From: Bifidobacterium breve
Lineage (GTDB): Bacteria > Actinomycetota > Actinomycetes > Nanopelagicales > Nanopelagicaceae
Assembly (NCBI GenBank): GCA_945873335.1
Contig: CAMCCH010000005.1
Span: 1-34,242, forward strand
Direction: 5' to 3'
Length of the DNA: 34,242 bases
A program made the position numbers and the translations under genes. The notes below the pieces were generated by a model. It was not told the origin of the DNA, did no database searches, and saw only the letters and a program-made list of their open reading frames with translations. This document shows, in pieces, positions 7,755-17,141 of the stretch. Each line of letters begins with the position of its first letter. The first letter of the stretch is position 1.

Positions 7755-8582
7755 TTATTTCATAAAAAGTGCGTTTAATCTTTTTGTTGTGAAAAAAAGT
7801 CCAACAATAATCATGACTATAAAATAGGAAACATGGCCCAAAAGTCCAAGATTTATCTGCCCTAGGGTAAGTCCTCGAACCAGGTGGATTGCTTGTGAAA
7901 GCGGAAGTGCCTTAATAATAAATTGTAACCACTCTGGGAAAACAGTAAGTGGATAAAAAGAACCAGAAAATAGAAACATAGGAAGTAAAAAGATATTGAT
8001 TATTTCTAATTGCTGAAAAGATTTCATATAAGTAGTAAGTGCCATACCAACTGCTGCAAAACCAAATGCAATAAGTACTGCAGCCGGAATCGCCAAGATT
8101 CCCCACAAACTCGGAATCAACCCAAGCGGTGCGACAACGGCCATAAATCCAACCCCGTAAAGAAAACCACGAACAAGTGCTAGTCCAATTTCACCAAGTG
8201 CAACATCTAGTGGACCAAGTGATGTTGCGAGCATGCCGTGGTAAATACGATCGTGTTTGAGTTTGAAGTAGATATTAAAGGTGGAGTCATAAATCGCTCC
8301 ATTCATTGCACTTGTGGCAAGGAGCGCTGGTGCGATGTAGGCGGCATAAGGAATGCTCAAGCCATTACTTTCAATATTGCCAATCAACTCGCCAAGACCA
8401 TAACCGAAAGCAAAGAGGTAGAGCACGGGTTCAACGAATCCAGAGAGGATCACCATCCAGGTGGAAGATTTGAATGCAATGTAACCGCGTTCAAAGATTG
8501 CTCGAGAGCGCCCAGAGTAAACGCGCTCGCCTAATCGCCCTCGACGCGCTTCGGCAATAGCAACGGCTGCACTAATAATCAT
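7755..8582 (-). CDS. ABC-2 type exporter permease (second of two)
   Basis: This 275-aa integral membrane protein has about six hydrophobic segments and the ABC-2 pattern (an amphipathic N-terminus followed by YLFAFGYGLGELIG, and a late segment MFLFSGSFYPLTVFPEWLQ). That last motif, with FSG-FYP and a conserved Pro, is typical of NodJ/DrrB-type permeases. It would pair with the adjacent permease as a heterodimer driven by the upstream ATPase and pump an unknown substrate outward. Its start overlaps the previous gene's stop as ATGA, so expression is translationally coupled. The substrate cannot be inferred from sequence. Confidence 0.88.
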   Translation of the reverse strand: MIISAAVAIAEARRGRLGERVYSGRSRAIFERGYIAFKSSTWMVILSGFVEPVLYLFAFGYGLGELIGNIESNGLSIPYAAYIAPALLATSAMNGAIYDSTFNIYFKLKHDRIYHGMLATSLGPLDVALGEIGLALVRGFLYGVGFMAVVAPLGLIPSLWGILAIPAAVLIAFGFAAVGMALTTYMKSFQQLEIINIFLLPMFLFSGSFYPLTVFPEWLQFIIKALPLSQAIHLVRGLTLGQINLGLLGHVSYFIVMIIVGLFFTTKRLNALFMK

Positions 8583-9418
8583 TTCGCTAGCCTCATAGTG
8601 AATATACGGCGAGAGAAAAATATGCCGAGCGCTAGAAGTGTTAGAAGGAAGACCATGTGAGTTATTGCCATTGTCTGGGTGAGGGCGTGACCATAAGTGA
8701 GATAACGACCGAGTTCAGTGGCATGCCACAGCGGTGAGATCCAACCAATCCATTGCAGATAAATCGGCATCGATGAAAGTGGATAGAAAGTTCCTGAAAA
8801 AAGAAAGAGTGGCATCATCACAAAACGATTGAAAATGACAAAAAACATATTTTCATCTTTTAAAAGTCCTGCTATTGCCTGTGTAATTGAACCAAATGCA
8901 ACACCAGCCATCACAGCAGTTGGAATTGCCAGCCATGCCTTACTGGATTCCAGTGCTCCAAAAGCGAGCATCACAAACCAATAAATAATGACTGTTCCAA
9001 CTACACGAACGAAAGATGCCAGAAAAACACCGGTAGCTATCTGATTTCCAGAAATCGGGGTTGCATTCATGCCCAAGAAATTTTTCCACCAATTGAAACC
9101 TTCAAGTGTGGGGAAAACAGATTCATCTATCGCACCTTGAATTGCAGCAGTAGCGAGTAAAGCCGGCGCTAAAAATGTTAGATATTTAACGCCATCAATA
9201 CCTGCAGCTCCAGCGCTCTTGTCGATGAATGCGCCAACACCTATTCCAATAGATAAAAGATAAAGAACTGGATTGGCAACAGCGATTGCCAAAATCATCC
9301 AAATCCATTTCATCATTGCAGTCAGGCGTGCTTGAGCAACATAGAGAGAGCCGCGAGAGATTATTTTTTCTTGATCAACTATCTCTAATGAGCCTTGGCG
9401 AATATGTGGAGTGCTCAT
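8579..9418 (-). CDS. ABC-2 type exporter permease (first of two)
   Basis: This 279-aa membrane protein belongs to the same family as its downstream neighbour and is clearly a paralogue. It has a cytoplasmic N-terminal helix, about six transmembrane stretches and the motif PLFLFSGTFYPLSSMPIYLQ. The start codon overlaps the ATPase stop by one base (TAATG) and its own stop overlaps the next permease start (ATGA). Tight coupling gives one ATPase and two different permeases, a NodIJ/DrrAB-like exporter with a heterodimeric membrane part. The cargo is unknown. Confidence 0.88.
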   Translation of the reverse strand: MSTPHIRQGSLEIVDQEKIISRGSLYVAQARLTAMMKWIWMILAIAVANPVLYLLSIGIGVGAFIDKSAGAAGIDGVKYLTFLAPALLATAAIQGAIDESVFPTLEGFNWWKNFLGMNATPISGNQIATGVFLASFVRVVGTVIIYWFVMLAFGALESSKAWLAIPTAVMAGVAFGSITQAIAGLLKDENMFFVIFNRFVMMPLFLFSGTFYPLSSMPIYLQWIGWISPLWHATELGRYLTYGHALTQTMAITHMVFLLTLLALGIFFSRRIFTMRLAK

Positions 9419-10344
9419 TAGTCGACAAGAGTTCTTCCTGTAAGACGCAGGAACACATCTTCGAGTGATGATCTGCGCACGAGCGAAGTCTTAGGGTGCA
9501 AGCCTGCGCTGTAAATCTTTTCTAGTAGCGCTTCACCATCTTCGCTATAGAGCAAAATCCGATCTGGTAATTCTTCAATACGGTCGCACATTCCACGTAA
9601 CTGGTCAGCCATTTCACTATTGCGCTCAGAACCAAATCGAATCTCAAGAACTTCCTTCGTTGAATAATCTTTAATCAACTGCGCAGGACTTCCTTCTGCC
9701 ATGATTTTGCCTTTATCCATAACAACAAGGCGATCACAGAGTTGCTCTGCTTCATCCATAAAGTGAGTTGTAATAACGAGTGTTACACCTTGTTCTTTGA
9801 GGCGAAATAAGCGATCCCAAAGAATATGACGCGCTTGTGGGTCTAATCCAGTTGTTGGCTCATCGAGCATCAAAATTTCAGGCTCGCTTACTAATCCACG
9901 AGCAATAGTGAGACGGCGCTTCATTCCACCGCTCAGAGATTCAACTTTTGCATTTCGTTTTTCTTGTAATTGAGCGAACTCAAGGAGCTCTTCGATTTTT
10001 GTTTTAAGGAATTTACGCGAAAGGCCAAAATAACGACCATAGATATATAGATTTTCACTTACCGATAAATTCATATCCAAATTATCTTGCTGAGGAACAA
10101 CACCTAAATGAGCGCGGATTTGTGGACCGAATTTTTCAGGATCCATTCCTAGAATTGTGAGATCACCTGATGTGCGCTGGGAAGTTGCGCCAATAATGCG
10201 CATCGTCGTCGATTTACCCGCACCATTTGGTCCAAGTAGCCCAAAAGATTCGCCTCTAGCTACGTCGAAATCAATCTCATCGACAGCAACGAACTCATCG
10301 AATTTTTTCGTGAGCCCTCGCGCTGTAATCAGTGGTGAAGACAT
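9418..10344 (-). CDS. ABC transporter ATP-binding protein, NodI/DrrA-type exporter
   Basis: This 308-aa cytoplasmic ATPase has Walker A GPNGAGKST (38-46), the signature LSGGMKRRL (137-145), Walker B MLDEPTTGLD (159-168) and the H-loop His194 in TTHFMDE. The C-terminal 80 residues form the small extra domain common in DrrA/NodI-type exporters. It energises the two downstream permeases. It begins 9 nt after the class III aminotransferase stop, so the aminotransferase and exporter are probably one transcript. Drug, polyketide or lipid-like cargo is typical of the family, but nothing here specifies it. Confidence 0.92.
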   Translation of the reverse strand: MSSPLITARGLTKKFDEFVAVDEIDFDVARGESFGLLGPNGAGKSTTMRIIGATSQRTSGDLTILGMDPEKFGPQIRAHLGVVPQQDNLDMNLSVSENLYIYGRYFGLSRKFLKTKIEELLEFAQLQEKRNAKVESLSGGMKRRLTIARGLVSEPEILMLDEPTTGLDPQARHILWDRLFRLKEQGVTLVITTHFMDEAEQLCDRLVVMDKGKIMAEGSPAQLIKDYSTKEVLEIRFGSERNSEMADQLRGMCDRIEELPDRILLYSEDGEALLEKIYSAGLHPKTSLVRRSSLEDVFLRLTGRTLVD

Positions 10345-10353
10345 GCCAGAAGT

Positions 10354-11703
10354 TTATCCCTTGTAGTGATGTGCCATTTCACCTAGCGACTTATCCAAGA
10401 GATCCATTCCTAATTGAGCGTCTGCTTGGCTGATATTCAATGGTGGATTCATATGAATTCTGTTGAAGTTATTGAATGGCATTAGTCCATTCTTTTTGCA
10501 TGTAGCAACAATTTCATTCATGGCAGGACTTGATCCACCATATGCAGCAATTGGCTCGCGGGTAGCGCGATTAGTAACGATATCTAATCCCCAAAAACCA
10601 CCTTGTCCGCGAACATCGCCAACTAGTTGATGCTTTTTGGCAATTGCATGAAGCCCTGGACCAATAATCTTCTCGCCGATAGATGCAATGTTTTCAATCA
10701 TTTTCTCTGACTTCATTACATCAATAGTCGCAACCGCTGTTGCGCAGGCTAACGGGTGACCAGAATAAGTGAGTCCACCAGGGAAGACTCTTTCGTCAAA
10801 TGTTGCAGCAATTGGACCAGAGATTATTACTCCACCAAGTGGTACGTAACCTGAGGTAACACCCTTAGCAAAGACAATGAGATCAGGAGTTGATTTGCTG
10901 TGTTGGTATGCAAACCATTTGCCTGTGCGGCCAAAGCCAGCCATTACTTCATCACTAATCCAGAGAATGCCGTACTTATCGCAGAGGGCACGAATTCCAT
11001 CGAGATATCCAACAGGTGGCACTAATACACCTGCAGTGCCTGGAACGCTCTCAATAAGAATTGCTGCAATTGTTTTTGGACCTTCAAAAATAATTGTCTG
11101 CTCAAGATGTTCTAGCGCTCGCTGGCATTCTTCCGCTTCATTAGTTGCCCAGAATGCAGTGCGATACAGATATGGACCCCAGAAGTGGACGTGACCGAAT
11201 GAGAATTCATTTGGGAATCGACGTGGATCACCAGTAGCGGTAATTGCTGAGCCAGTATTGCCGTGATACGAACGGTAAGTAGAAAGAATTTTATGTCTTC
11301 CTGTGTGAATACGCGCCATACGAATTGCGTTCTCTACTGCATCTGCCCCAGCATTAGTAAAAAATACTTTTTCGAATCCACCATTTGCAACTTCAATAAT
11401 TCGCTTTGCCGCTTCGTTACGGGCAATGTTGGCATGTTGTGGTGCAACTGTTGTAAGAACAGCTGCTTGTTCTTGAATAGCTTTTACAACAGCAGGATGT
11501 TGGTGACCAATATTTGTAAATACTAATTGGCATGAAAAATCTAAAAATAACTTACCGTCGTAATCCCAGAAGTATGAACCTTGTGCCCCAGCGATAGCCA
11601 TTGGCGTAATCTGTTTTTGCGCCGACCATGAGTGAAATACATTCGCACGATCATCTGCGTAGACTTGCGCGCCGAGTTCTGGATTAGCTACTGGTTTTTC
11701 CAC
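10354..11703 (-). CDS. Class III aminotransferase (omega-amino acid/beta-alanine or taurine:pyruvate type)
   Basis: This 449-aa fold-type I PLP enzyme has the cofactor-phosphate motif TNAGADAVE, SYHGNT, the PLP-binding Asp251 in SDEVMAGFGRTG, and the Schiff-base Lys280 in VFAKGVTSG. The pattern fits omega-amino acid:pyruvate transaminases, including beta-alanine and taurine enzymes. The start is GTG, strongly supported by AAAGGGGAT a few nt upstream. It is the first gene of a probable operon with the ABC-2 exporter. It is divergent from a malonate/methylmalonate-semialdehyde dehydrogenase: beta-alanine transamination gives malonate semialdehyde, which that enzyme could take to acetyl-CoA. This pathway link is inferred. 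Confidence 0.88.
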   Translation of the reverse strand: MEKPVANPELGAQVYADDRANVFHSWSAQKQITPMAIAGAQGSYFWDYDGKLFLDFSCQLVFTNIGHQHPAVVKAIQEQAAVLTTVAPQHANIARNEAAKRIIEVANGGFEKVFFTNAGADAVENAIRMARIHTGRHKILSTYRSYHGNTGSAITATGDPRRFPNEFSFGHVHFWGPYLYRTAFWATNEAEECQRALEHLEQTIIFEGPKTIAAILIESVPGTAGVLVPPVGYLDGIRALCDKYGILWISDEVMAGFGRTGKWFAYQHSKSTPDLIVFAKGVTSGYVPLGGVIISGPIAATFDERVFPGGLTYSGHPLACATAVATIDVMKSEKMIENIASIGEKIIGPGLHAIAKKHQLVGDVRGQGGFWGLDIVTNRATREPIAAYGGSSPAMNEIVATCKKNGLMPFNNFNRIHMNPPLNISQADAQLGMDLLDKSLGEMAHHYKG

Positions 11704-11762
11704 GGTATCCCCTTTTATTTGTAACCAATCTAATCATGACCAACACCTAAAGGGGTAGTGGG

Positions 11763-11794
11763 CATGGGTAAAAGCAAAGTAACGTATACCCATG
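11763..11794. promoter_or_regulatory. Operator-like inverted repeat across the mmsA promoter and start codon
   Basis: CATGGGTA (11763-11770) and TACCCATG (11787-11794) are perfect 8-bp inverted arms separated by 16 nt. The right arm includes the start codon of the semialdehyde dehydrogenase. Between the arms is TAACGT (11780-11785), exactly 6 nt before the ATG, a good -10 box for a leaderless transcript. A repressor bound to both arms would cover the promoter. If transcription instead starts farther upstream, the same arms would form an RNA hairpin hiding the start. Confidence 0.5.
11780..11785 (+). promoter_or_regulatory. -10 box TAACGT, leaderless promoter of mmsA
   Basis: TAACGT ends 6 nt before the ATG at 11792, placing transcription start at the A of the start codon. 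No Shine-Dalgarno is present. Confidence 0.5.
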
Positions 11795-13276
11795 AAAAGA
11801 ATCACGCATTGGGTAAATGGCGAATATTCAACAAGTAAGGCTGCTCGTTCCGGCGATATTTACAATCCGGCAACTGGAGAAGTTATTGGAAGTGTGGATT
11901 TTGCAGATATCGCTCTTGTAGATCAAGCAGTTGGAGTTGCCACGGAAGCATTCAAAACATGGCGCCATAGTTCACTCACAAAACGCACACAAGTTCTATT
12001 TGCATTTCGCGAATTACTCAATGAAAATAAAGAAAAGCTTGCGGCAATCATTACTGAAGAGCATGGAAAAGTTCTCAGCGATGCTCTCGGTGAAGTTACT
12101 CGGGGTTTAGAAGTAGTTGAATTTTCTTGCGGTATCCCACACCTTCTCAAAGGTGGTTTCTCAGAAGAGGTTTCAACAGGCGTTGATGTTTATTCCATTC
12201 GTCAGGCACTTGGCCCTGTAGCAATTATTTCCCCATTCAATTTCCCTGCGATGGTTCCAATGTGGTTCTTCCCAGTTGCTATCGCATGTGGCAACACAGT
12301 GATTGTGAAACCTTCAGAGAAGGATCCAAGTGCTGCAATATTTATGGCGGAGTTATGGAAAAAAGCTGGATTGCCAGATGGTGTATTCAATGTTGTCCAT
12401 GGAGATAAAGAGAGCGTTGATGCTCTCCTTACGCACCCAGGGATTAAGTCTGTTTCTTTTGTTGGCTCAACACCTATTGCCCGCTATGTCTACGAAACTG
12501 GAACAAAAGCAGGTAAGCGCGTTCAAGCACTTGGCGGCGCAAAGAATCACATGGTTGTCTTGCCAGATGCTGATTTGGAATTAGCGGCAGATGCAGCAAT
12601 CAATGCAGGCTTTGGTTCAGCAGGTGAGCGTTGCATGGCTATTAGCGCACTCGTTGTAGTGGAACCAGTTGCTGATGCTCTCATTGAAAAAATTAGAACT
12701 CGTATGGCCAAGATTAAAACTGGTGATGGAACAAAAGGTTCAGATATGGGCCCACTAGTTACACGTGTACACCGCGATAAAGTCGCTTCATACATTGAAG
12801 CAGGAGTAAAAGAGGGTGCAACGCTTGTAGAAGATGGTCGCACAGTAAAAGTAGATGGCAATGGTTTTTGGCTTGGGCCAACACTTTTCGACAATGTGAA
12901 ATCTTCAATGAGTATCTATAAAGAAGAAATTTTTGGACCAGTTCTCAGTGTTATTCGCGTAAAGAGTTATGACGAAGCACTTGATCTAGTAAATAAGCAT
13001 GAATATGGAAATGGAACTGCAATATTTACAAATGATGGCGGTGCAGCCCGCCGCTATCAAAATGAAGTAGAAGTTGGAATGGTTGGTATCAACGTTCCAA
13101 TTCCAGTACCTATGGCTTATTACTCATTTGGTGGCTGGAAGAACTCACTCTTTGGTGATTCACACGCACATGGCACTGAAGGAGTTCACTTCTTTACTCG
13201 CGGCAAGGTTGTTACTAGCCGTTGGTTAGATCCAAGTCATGGCGGAATCAATTTAGGTTTCCCACAAAACACATAA
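11792..13276 (+). CDS. mmsA: Methylmalonate/malonate-semialdehyde dehydrogenase (CoA-acylating)
   Basis: This 494-aa aldehyde dehydrogenase has catalytic Cys281 in [11 protein letters not shown] and Asn150 in SPFNFP. The usual general-base Glu motif (ELGGK) is replaced by QALGGAKNH, the hallmark of the CoA-acylating MmsA/IolA branch. The C-terminal [31 protein letters not shown] is also diagnostic. It oxidises methylmalonate semialdehyde to propionyl-CoA, or malonate semialdehyde to acetyl-CoA, with CO2 release and NADH. No other inositol or valine genes are visible, so the divergent omega-aminotransferase (beta-alanine route) is the best local partner. Its stop overlaps the next gene's start (TAATG). 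Confidence 0.93.
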   Translation: [494 protein letters not shown]

Positions 13277-14805
13277 TGAGTTCTACACATTCTTTGTGGC
13301 AAGAGATTGAGTTTACATTTACTTCTTCTAAGCCTTATAAGAATGCATATACCGATGTAGAGGTTTGGGCAGATTTTACGTGTGATGATGGCACGGTAAT
13401 GCGGCGTCCAGGTTTTTGGACAGGTGGAAATAATTGGAAACTTCGTTTTGCTGCGCCGAAGGCTGGAAAATGGAAAGTCACGGTTTTTTCAAGCCATGAA
13501 GATGGCACCTTCAATTTCGAAGAAAATTTTGTAGTTACAAAGGAAAAATCAAGTGAAAATATTTTTTATAGAAAAGGATTTTGGTCGGTATCGCCAGGGG
13601 AGCGCAACCTAAAATTTCGTGACGGAAGTTCTGATCTCATCGTTGCAGATACCGCATGGGCTCTACCGTGGCGCGCAACTGTTGACGATGTAGAGATTTA
13701 TGCAAAAGATCGCAAAACTAAAGGCTTTAATGCAGCTCTTCTTATGGTTGTGCAACCAGATATGGGAGCACGCGGACCGCGCGATCGAAGAGCAGATGAA
13801 GGTTTTGGCGTTGGATTTGAAGATTTACATGAAGGACATATAAATCTTCTCAACCCTGAATATTTTGATTACCTTGATTCACTTATTTCAATACTCATTG
13901 AAAATGAAATCGTTCCTGTGTACTCACCACTATTTTTTGGTTTTGGTTGGAAAGGACTAGGAGTAATTGGACCCGTTGTTGATTCACAAGAGTATGCACG
14001 CTTTTGTCGCTACATCGTTGCACGATATGGCGCACGACCTGCAATCTATTTAGCTGGTGCTGATGGAACAGGCGTTGAAGTGCAGGTAGAAGTTGGTGGA
14101 AAAGAATTCCATGAATGGGATTGCTATTCACAACCAACAGGAATTCATTACAGGCCACATATCCACCCCAATGCGCATCAAAACGCTGACTGGCTAGATT
14201 TTCAGTGGTGCCAAACAGGACATGGTGGTGAACATATACAAGAGCGAGTTGCAGATATGTGGCGCAACCAACCAGAGCGTGCAGTTGCTAATGGCGAACC
14301 GTCATATGAAAACACAGGTGCAATTGGAAAATCTGCAGGGTGGTGGCAAGGACATGAAGCGTGGAGCAATCTCTGTGCTGGTTCAACAATGGGAGTTGTT
14401 TATGGTGCTGCTTGTTTATGGGGATGGCGCTTACATAAAGATGAAGTAGGACATAGCGATTTCTTTCTTGCACCAGGTTGCGGATGGCGCGAAGCACTCG
14501 ATTTTGAAGGAGCAACATATGTTGGTTTAGTTGGAAAAATATTGCGTGGATTATCTATTGCGCAGATACAACCAAGTTGGAGTGAAGCAATTTCACCACG
14601 AGGACTTATTGTCCATGGCAAACTATTTATTGGTTATCAAGAAAATGGTGGCCCACTCGATGTCCGAGGCGATGGAATCCCATTGAATTACAGGGTTATT
14701 GATCCCATGAGTGGAAAAGAATTATTACGTGGTCGGCGCGAGAAAATCGAGTCAATAATCCCAGATACTGGTACTGGCGCGCGAATTTATATCTGCGAAG
14801 CCTAA
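13276..14805 (+). CDS. DUF5060/DUF4038-like putative glycoside hydrolase
   Basis: The protein has 509 aa from the ATG overlapping the mmsA stop. The longer frame from 13222 lies inside mmsA and is rejected. The N-terminus (about 1-95) looks like an immunoglobulin-like DUF5060 domain (FTSSKPYKNAYTDVEVWADF, WKLRFAAPKAGKWKVTV). A TIM-barrel-type region follows (DUF4038-like: LIVADTAWALPWRATVDDVEIYAKDRKTKGFNAALL), with acidic residues in YLAGADGTGVEVQVEVGG and ANGEPSYE as catalytic candidates. The C-terminus has a short beta region. There is no signal peptide, so it is probably cytoplasmic and acts on imported glycosides. The family is recognised by pattern only; the substrate is unknown. Confidence 0.72.
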   Translation: MSSTHSLWQEIEFTFTSSKPYKNAYTDVEVWADFTCDDGTVMRRPGFWTGGNNWKLRFAAPKAGKWKVTVFSSHEDGTFNFEENFVVTKEKSSENIFYRKGFWSVSPGERNLKFRDGSSDLIVADTAWALPWRATVDDVEIYAKDRKTKGFNAALLMVVQPDMGARGPRDRRADEGFGVGFEDLHEGHINLLNPEYFDYLDSLISILIENEIVPVYSPLFFGFGWKGLGVIGPVVDSQEYARFCRYIVARYGARPAIYLAGADGTGVEVQVEVGGKEFHEWDCYSQPTGIHYRPHIHPNAHQNADWLDFQWCQTGHGGEHIQERVADMWRNQPERAVANGEPSYENTGAIGKSAGWWQGHEAWSNLCAGSTMGVVYGAACLWGWRLHKDEVGHSDFFLAPGCGWREALDFEGATYVGLVGKILRGLSIAQIQPSWSEAISPRGLIVHGKLFIGYQENGGPLDVRGDGIPLNYRVIDPMSGKELLRGRREKIESIIPDTGTGARIYICEA

Positions 14806-14808
14806 GAT
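14803..14808 (+). promoter_or_regulatory. -10 box TAAGAT before the orphan sugar permease
   Basis: TAAGAT overlaps the TAA stop of the glycosidase-like gene and ends 6 nt before the GTG at 14815. This is the leaderless spacing seen elsewhere in the window, so the permease may have its own promoter. Confidence 0.4.
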
Positions 14809-14814
14809 ACGTAA

Positions 14815-15636
14815 GTGCAAAAAGGACTTCAGGCAAAGAGCAAGATAGTCAATATCTTTCTCGTTGTTTCAATTATCTATTTTGCAATTCCAATTATGTT
14901 TCTCTTTGTTAGCTCAACAAAACCGCCGCAGGATTTTGGAAATACATTTTCATTATGGTTTGGAAATTCATTTAGCTTCTTCCAAAACCTCCAATGGTTA
15001 GTAGATTCAAATGGCGGTATTTATGTTGTGTGGCTGAAAAACACTATTTTTTATTCATTCACTGGTGCTATCGGCGCACTTTTGTGTTCGGCAATGGCAG
15101 GCTTTGCGATTGCTGTTTATAATTTTCACGGTGTACGACAGTTACAGGCCTTTATTCTATTTCTTGTAATGGTTCCAGCCAATACCCTCGTGCTCCCGCT
15201 CTTTATTTATTTTGCAAATTTGAATCTAATCAATACACCGTGGTCGGTTATTTTACCTTCACTCGTAAATCCATTGGGAACTTTTATTATTGCTTATTAC
15301 GCAAAAGAAAATTTACCTAAGGAACTCATCCAAGCGGCAAGACTTGATCGTGCAAGTGAAATCCGTATTTTTCTTCAACTATCAATTCCTATTTTGCGCC
15401 CCGCGCTTGCAACAGTCTTTCTACTTAATTTAGTAACTAACTGGAATAATTTTTATCTACCTTTGCTTATGTTCAATGAGACGAAGATGTTCCCATTATC
15501 AGTAGGCCTTGGAACTTCATATGGTGGGCCAGGATTGATTATGGGCGCTTTTGTTGCCATGGCCCCTATCTTGGTTGCATTTCTCTTCCTGCAACGCTTC
15601 TGGCTCAAAAATATTACTGCAGGTTCAGGCGTATAA
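14815..15636 (+). CDS. Carbohydrate ABC transporter permease (MalG-type), orphan
   Basis: This 273-aa inner-membrane permease has six predicted transmembrane segments. The ATPase-coupling EAA loop is visible in ELIQAARLDRASEIRIFLQLSIPILRPAL (about 180-208). The N-terminal segment IFLVVSIIYFAIPIMFLFVSSTKPPQDF is typical of MalG/UgpE-like proteins importing sugars with a binding protein. The start is GTG without a Shine-Dalgarno. No MalF-type partner, binding protein or sugar ATPase lies nearby; the flanks are a glycosidase-like gene and guaB1. It either works with a partner encoded elsewhere or is the last remnant of a lost operon. It is intact in frame with no sign of decay. Confidence 0.88.
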   Translation: MQKGLQAKSKIVNIFLVVSIIYFAIPIMFLFVSSTKPPQDFGNTFSLWFGNSFSFFQNLQWLVDSNGGIYVVWLKNTIFYSFTGAIGALLCSAMAGFAIAVYNFHGVRQLQAFILFLVMVPANTLVLPLFIYFANLNLINTPWSVILPSLVNPLGTFIIAYYAKENLPKELIQAARLDRASEIRIFLQLSIPILRPALATVFLLNLVTNWNNFYLPLLMFNETKMFPLSVGLGTSYGGPGLIMGAFVAMAPILVAFLFLQRFWLKNITAGSGV

Positions 15637-15654
15637 GCCTGAGTGCGTTTTATC
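15624..15654 (+). terminator. Rho-independent terminator overlapping the permease stop codon
   Basis: TCAGGC (15625-15630) and GCCTGA (15637-15642) form a perfect 6-bp stem around the loop GTATAA, which contains the permease stop codon. GTGCGTTTTATC follows. The T-run is short, so efficiency is uncertain. It would separate the mmsA-glycosidase-permease unit from guaB1. Confidence 0.5.
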
Positions 15655-15673
15655 TAATAGCGCTCTTCTCATC

Positions 15674-17124
<1,451 letters not shown>

Positions 17125-17128
17125 GTTC

Positions 17129-17134
17129 TAGCAT
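17129..17134 (+). promoter_or_regulatory. -10 box TAGCAT before the exported EEP-family gene
   Basis: TAGCAT ends 7 nt before the ATG at 17142, and no Shine-Dalgarno is present. It fits the leaderless pattern of the window. Confidence 0.4.
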
Positions 17135-17141
17135 TGCCTGC

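Noticed and set aside
13222-13275. N-terminal extension of the glycosidase-like frame
   Set aside because: It lies within mmsA and the ATG at 13276 overlaps the mmsA stop in a typical coupled arrangement.
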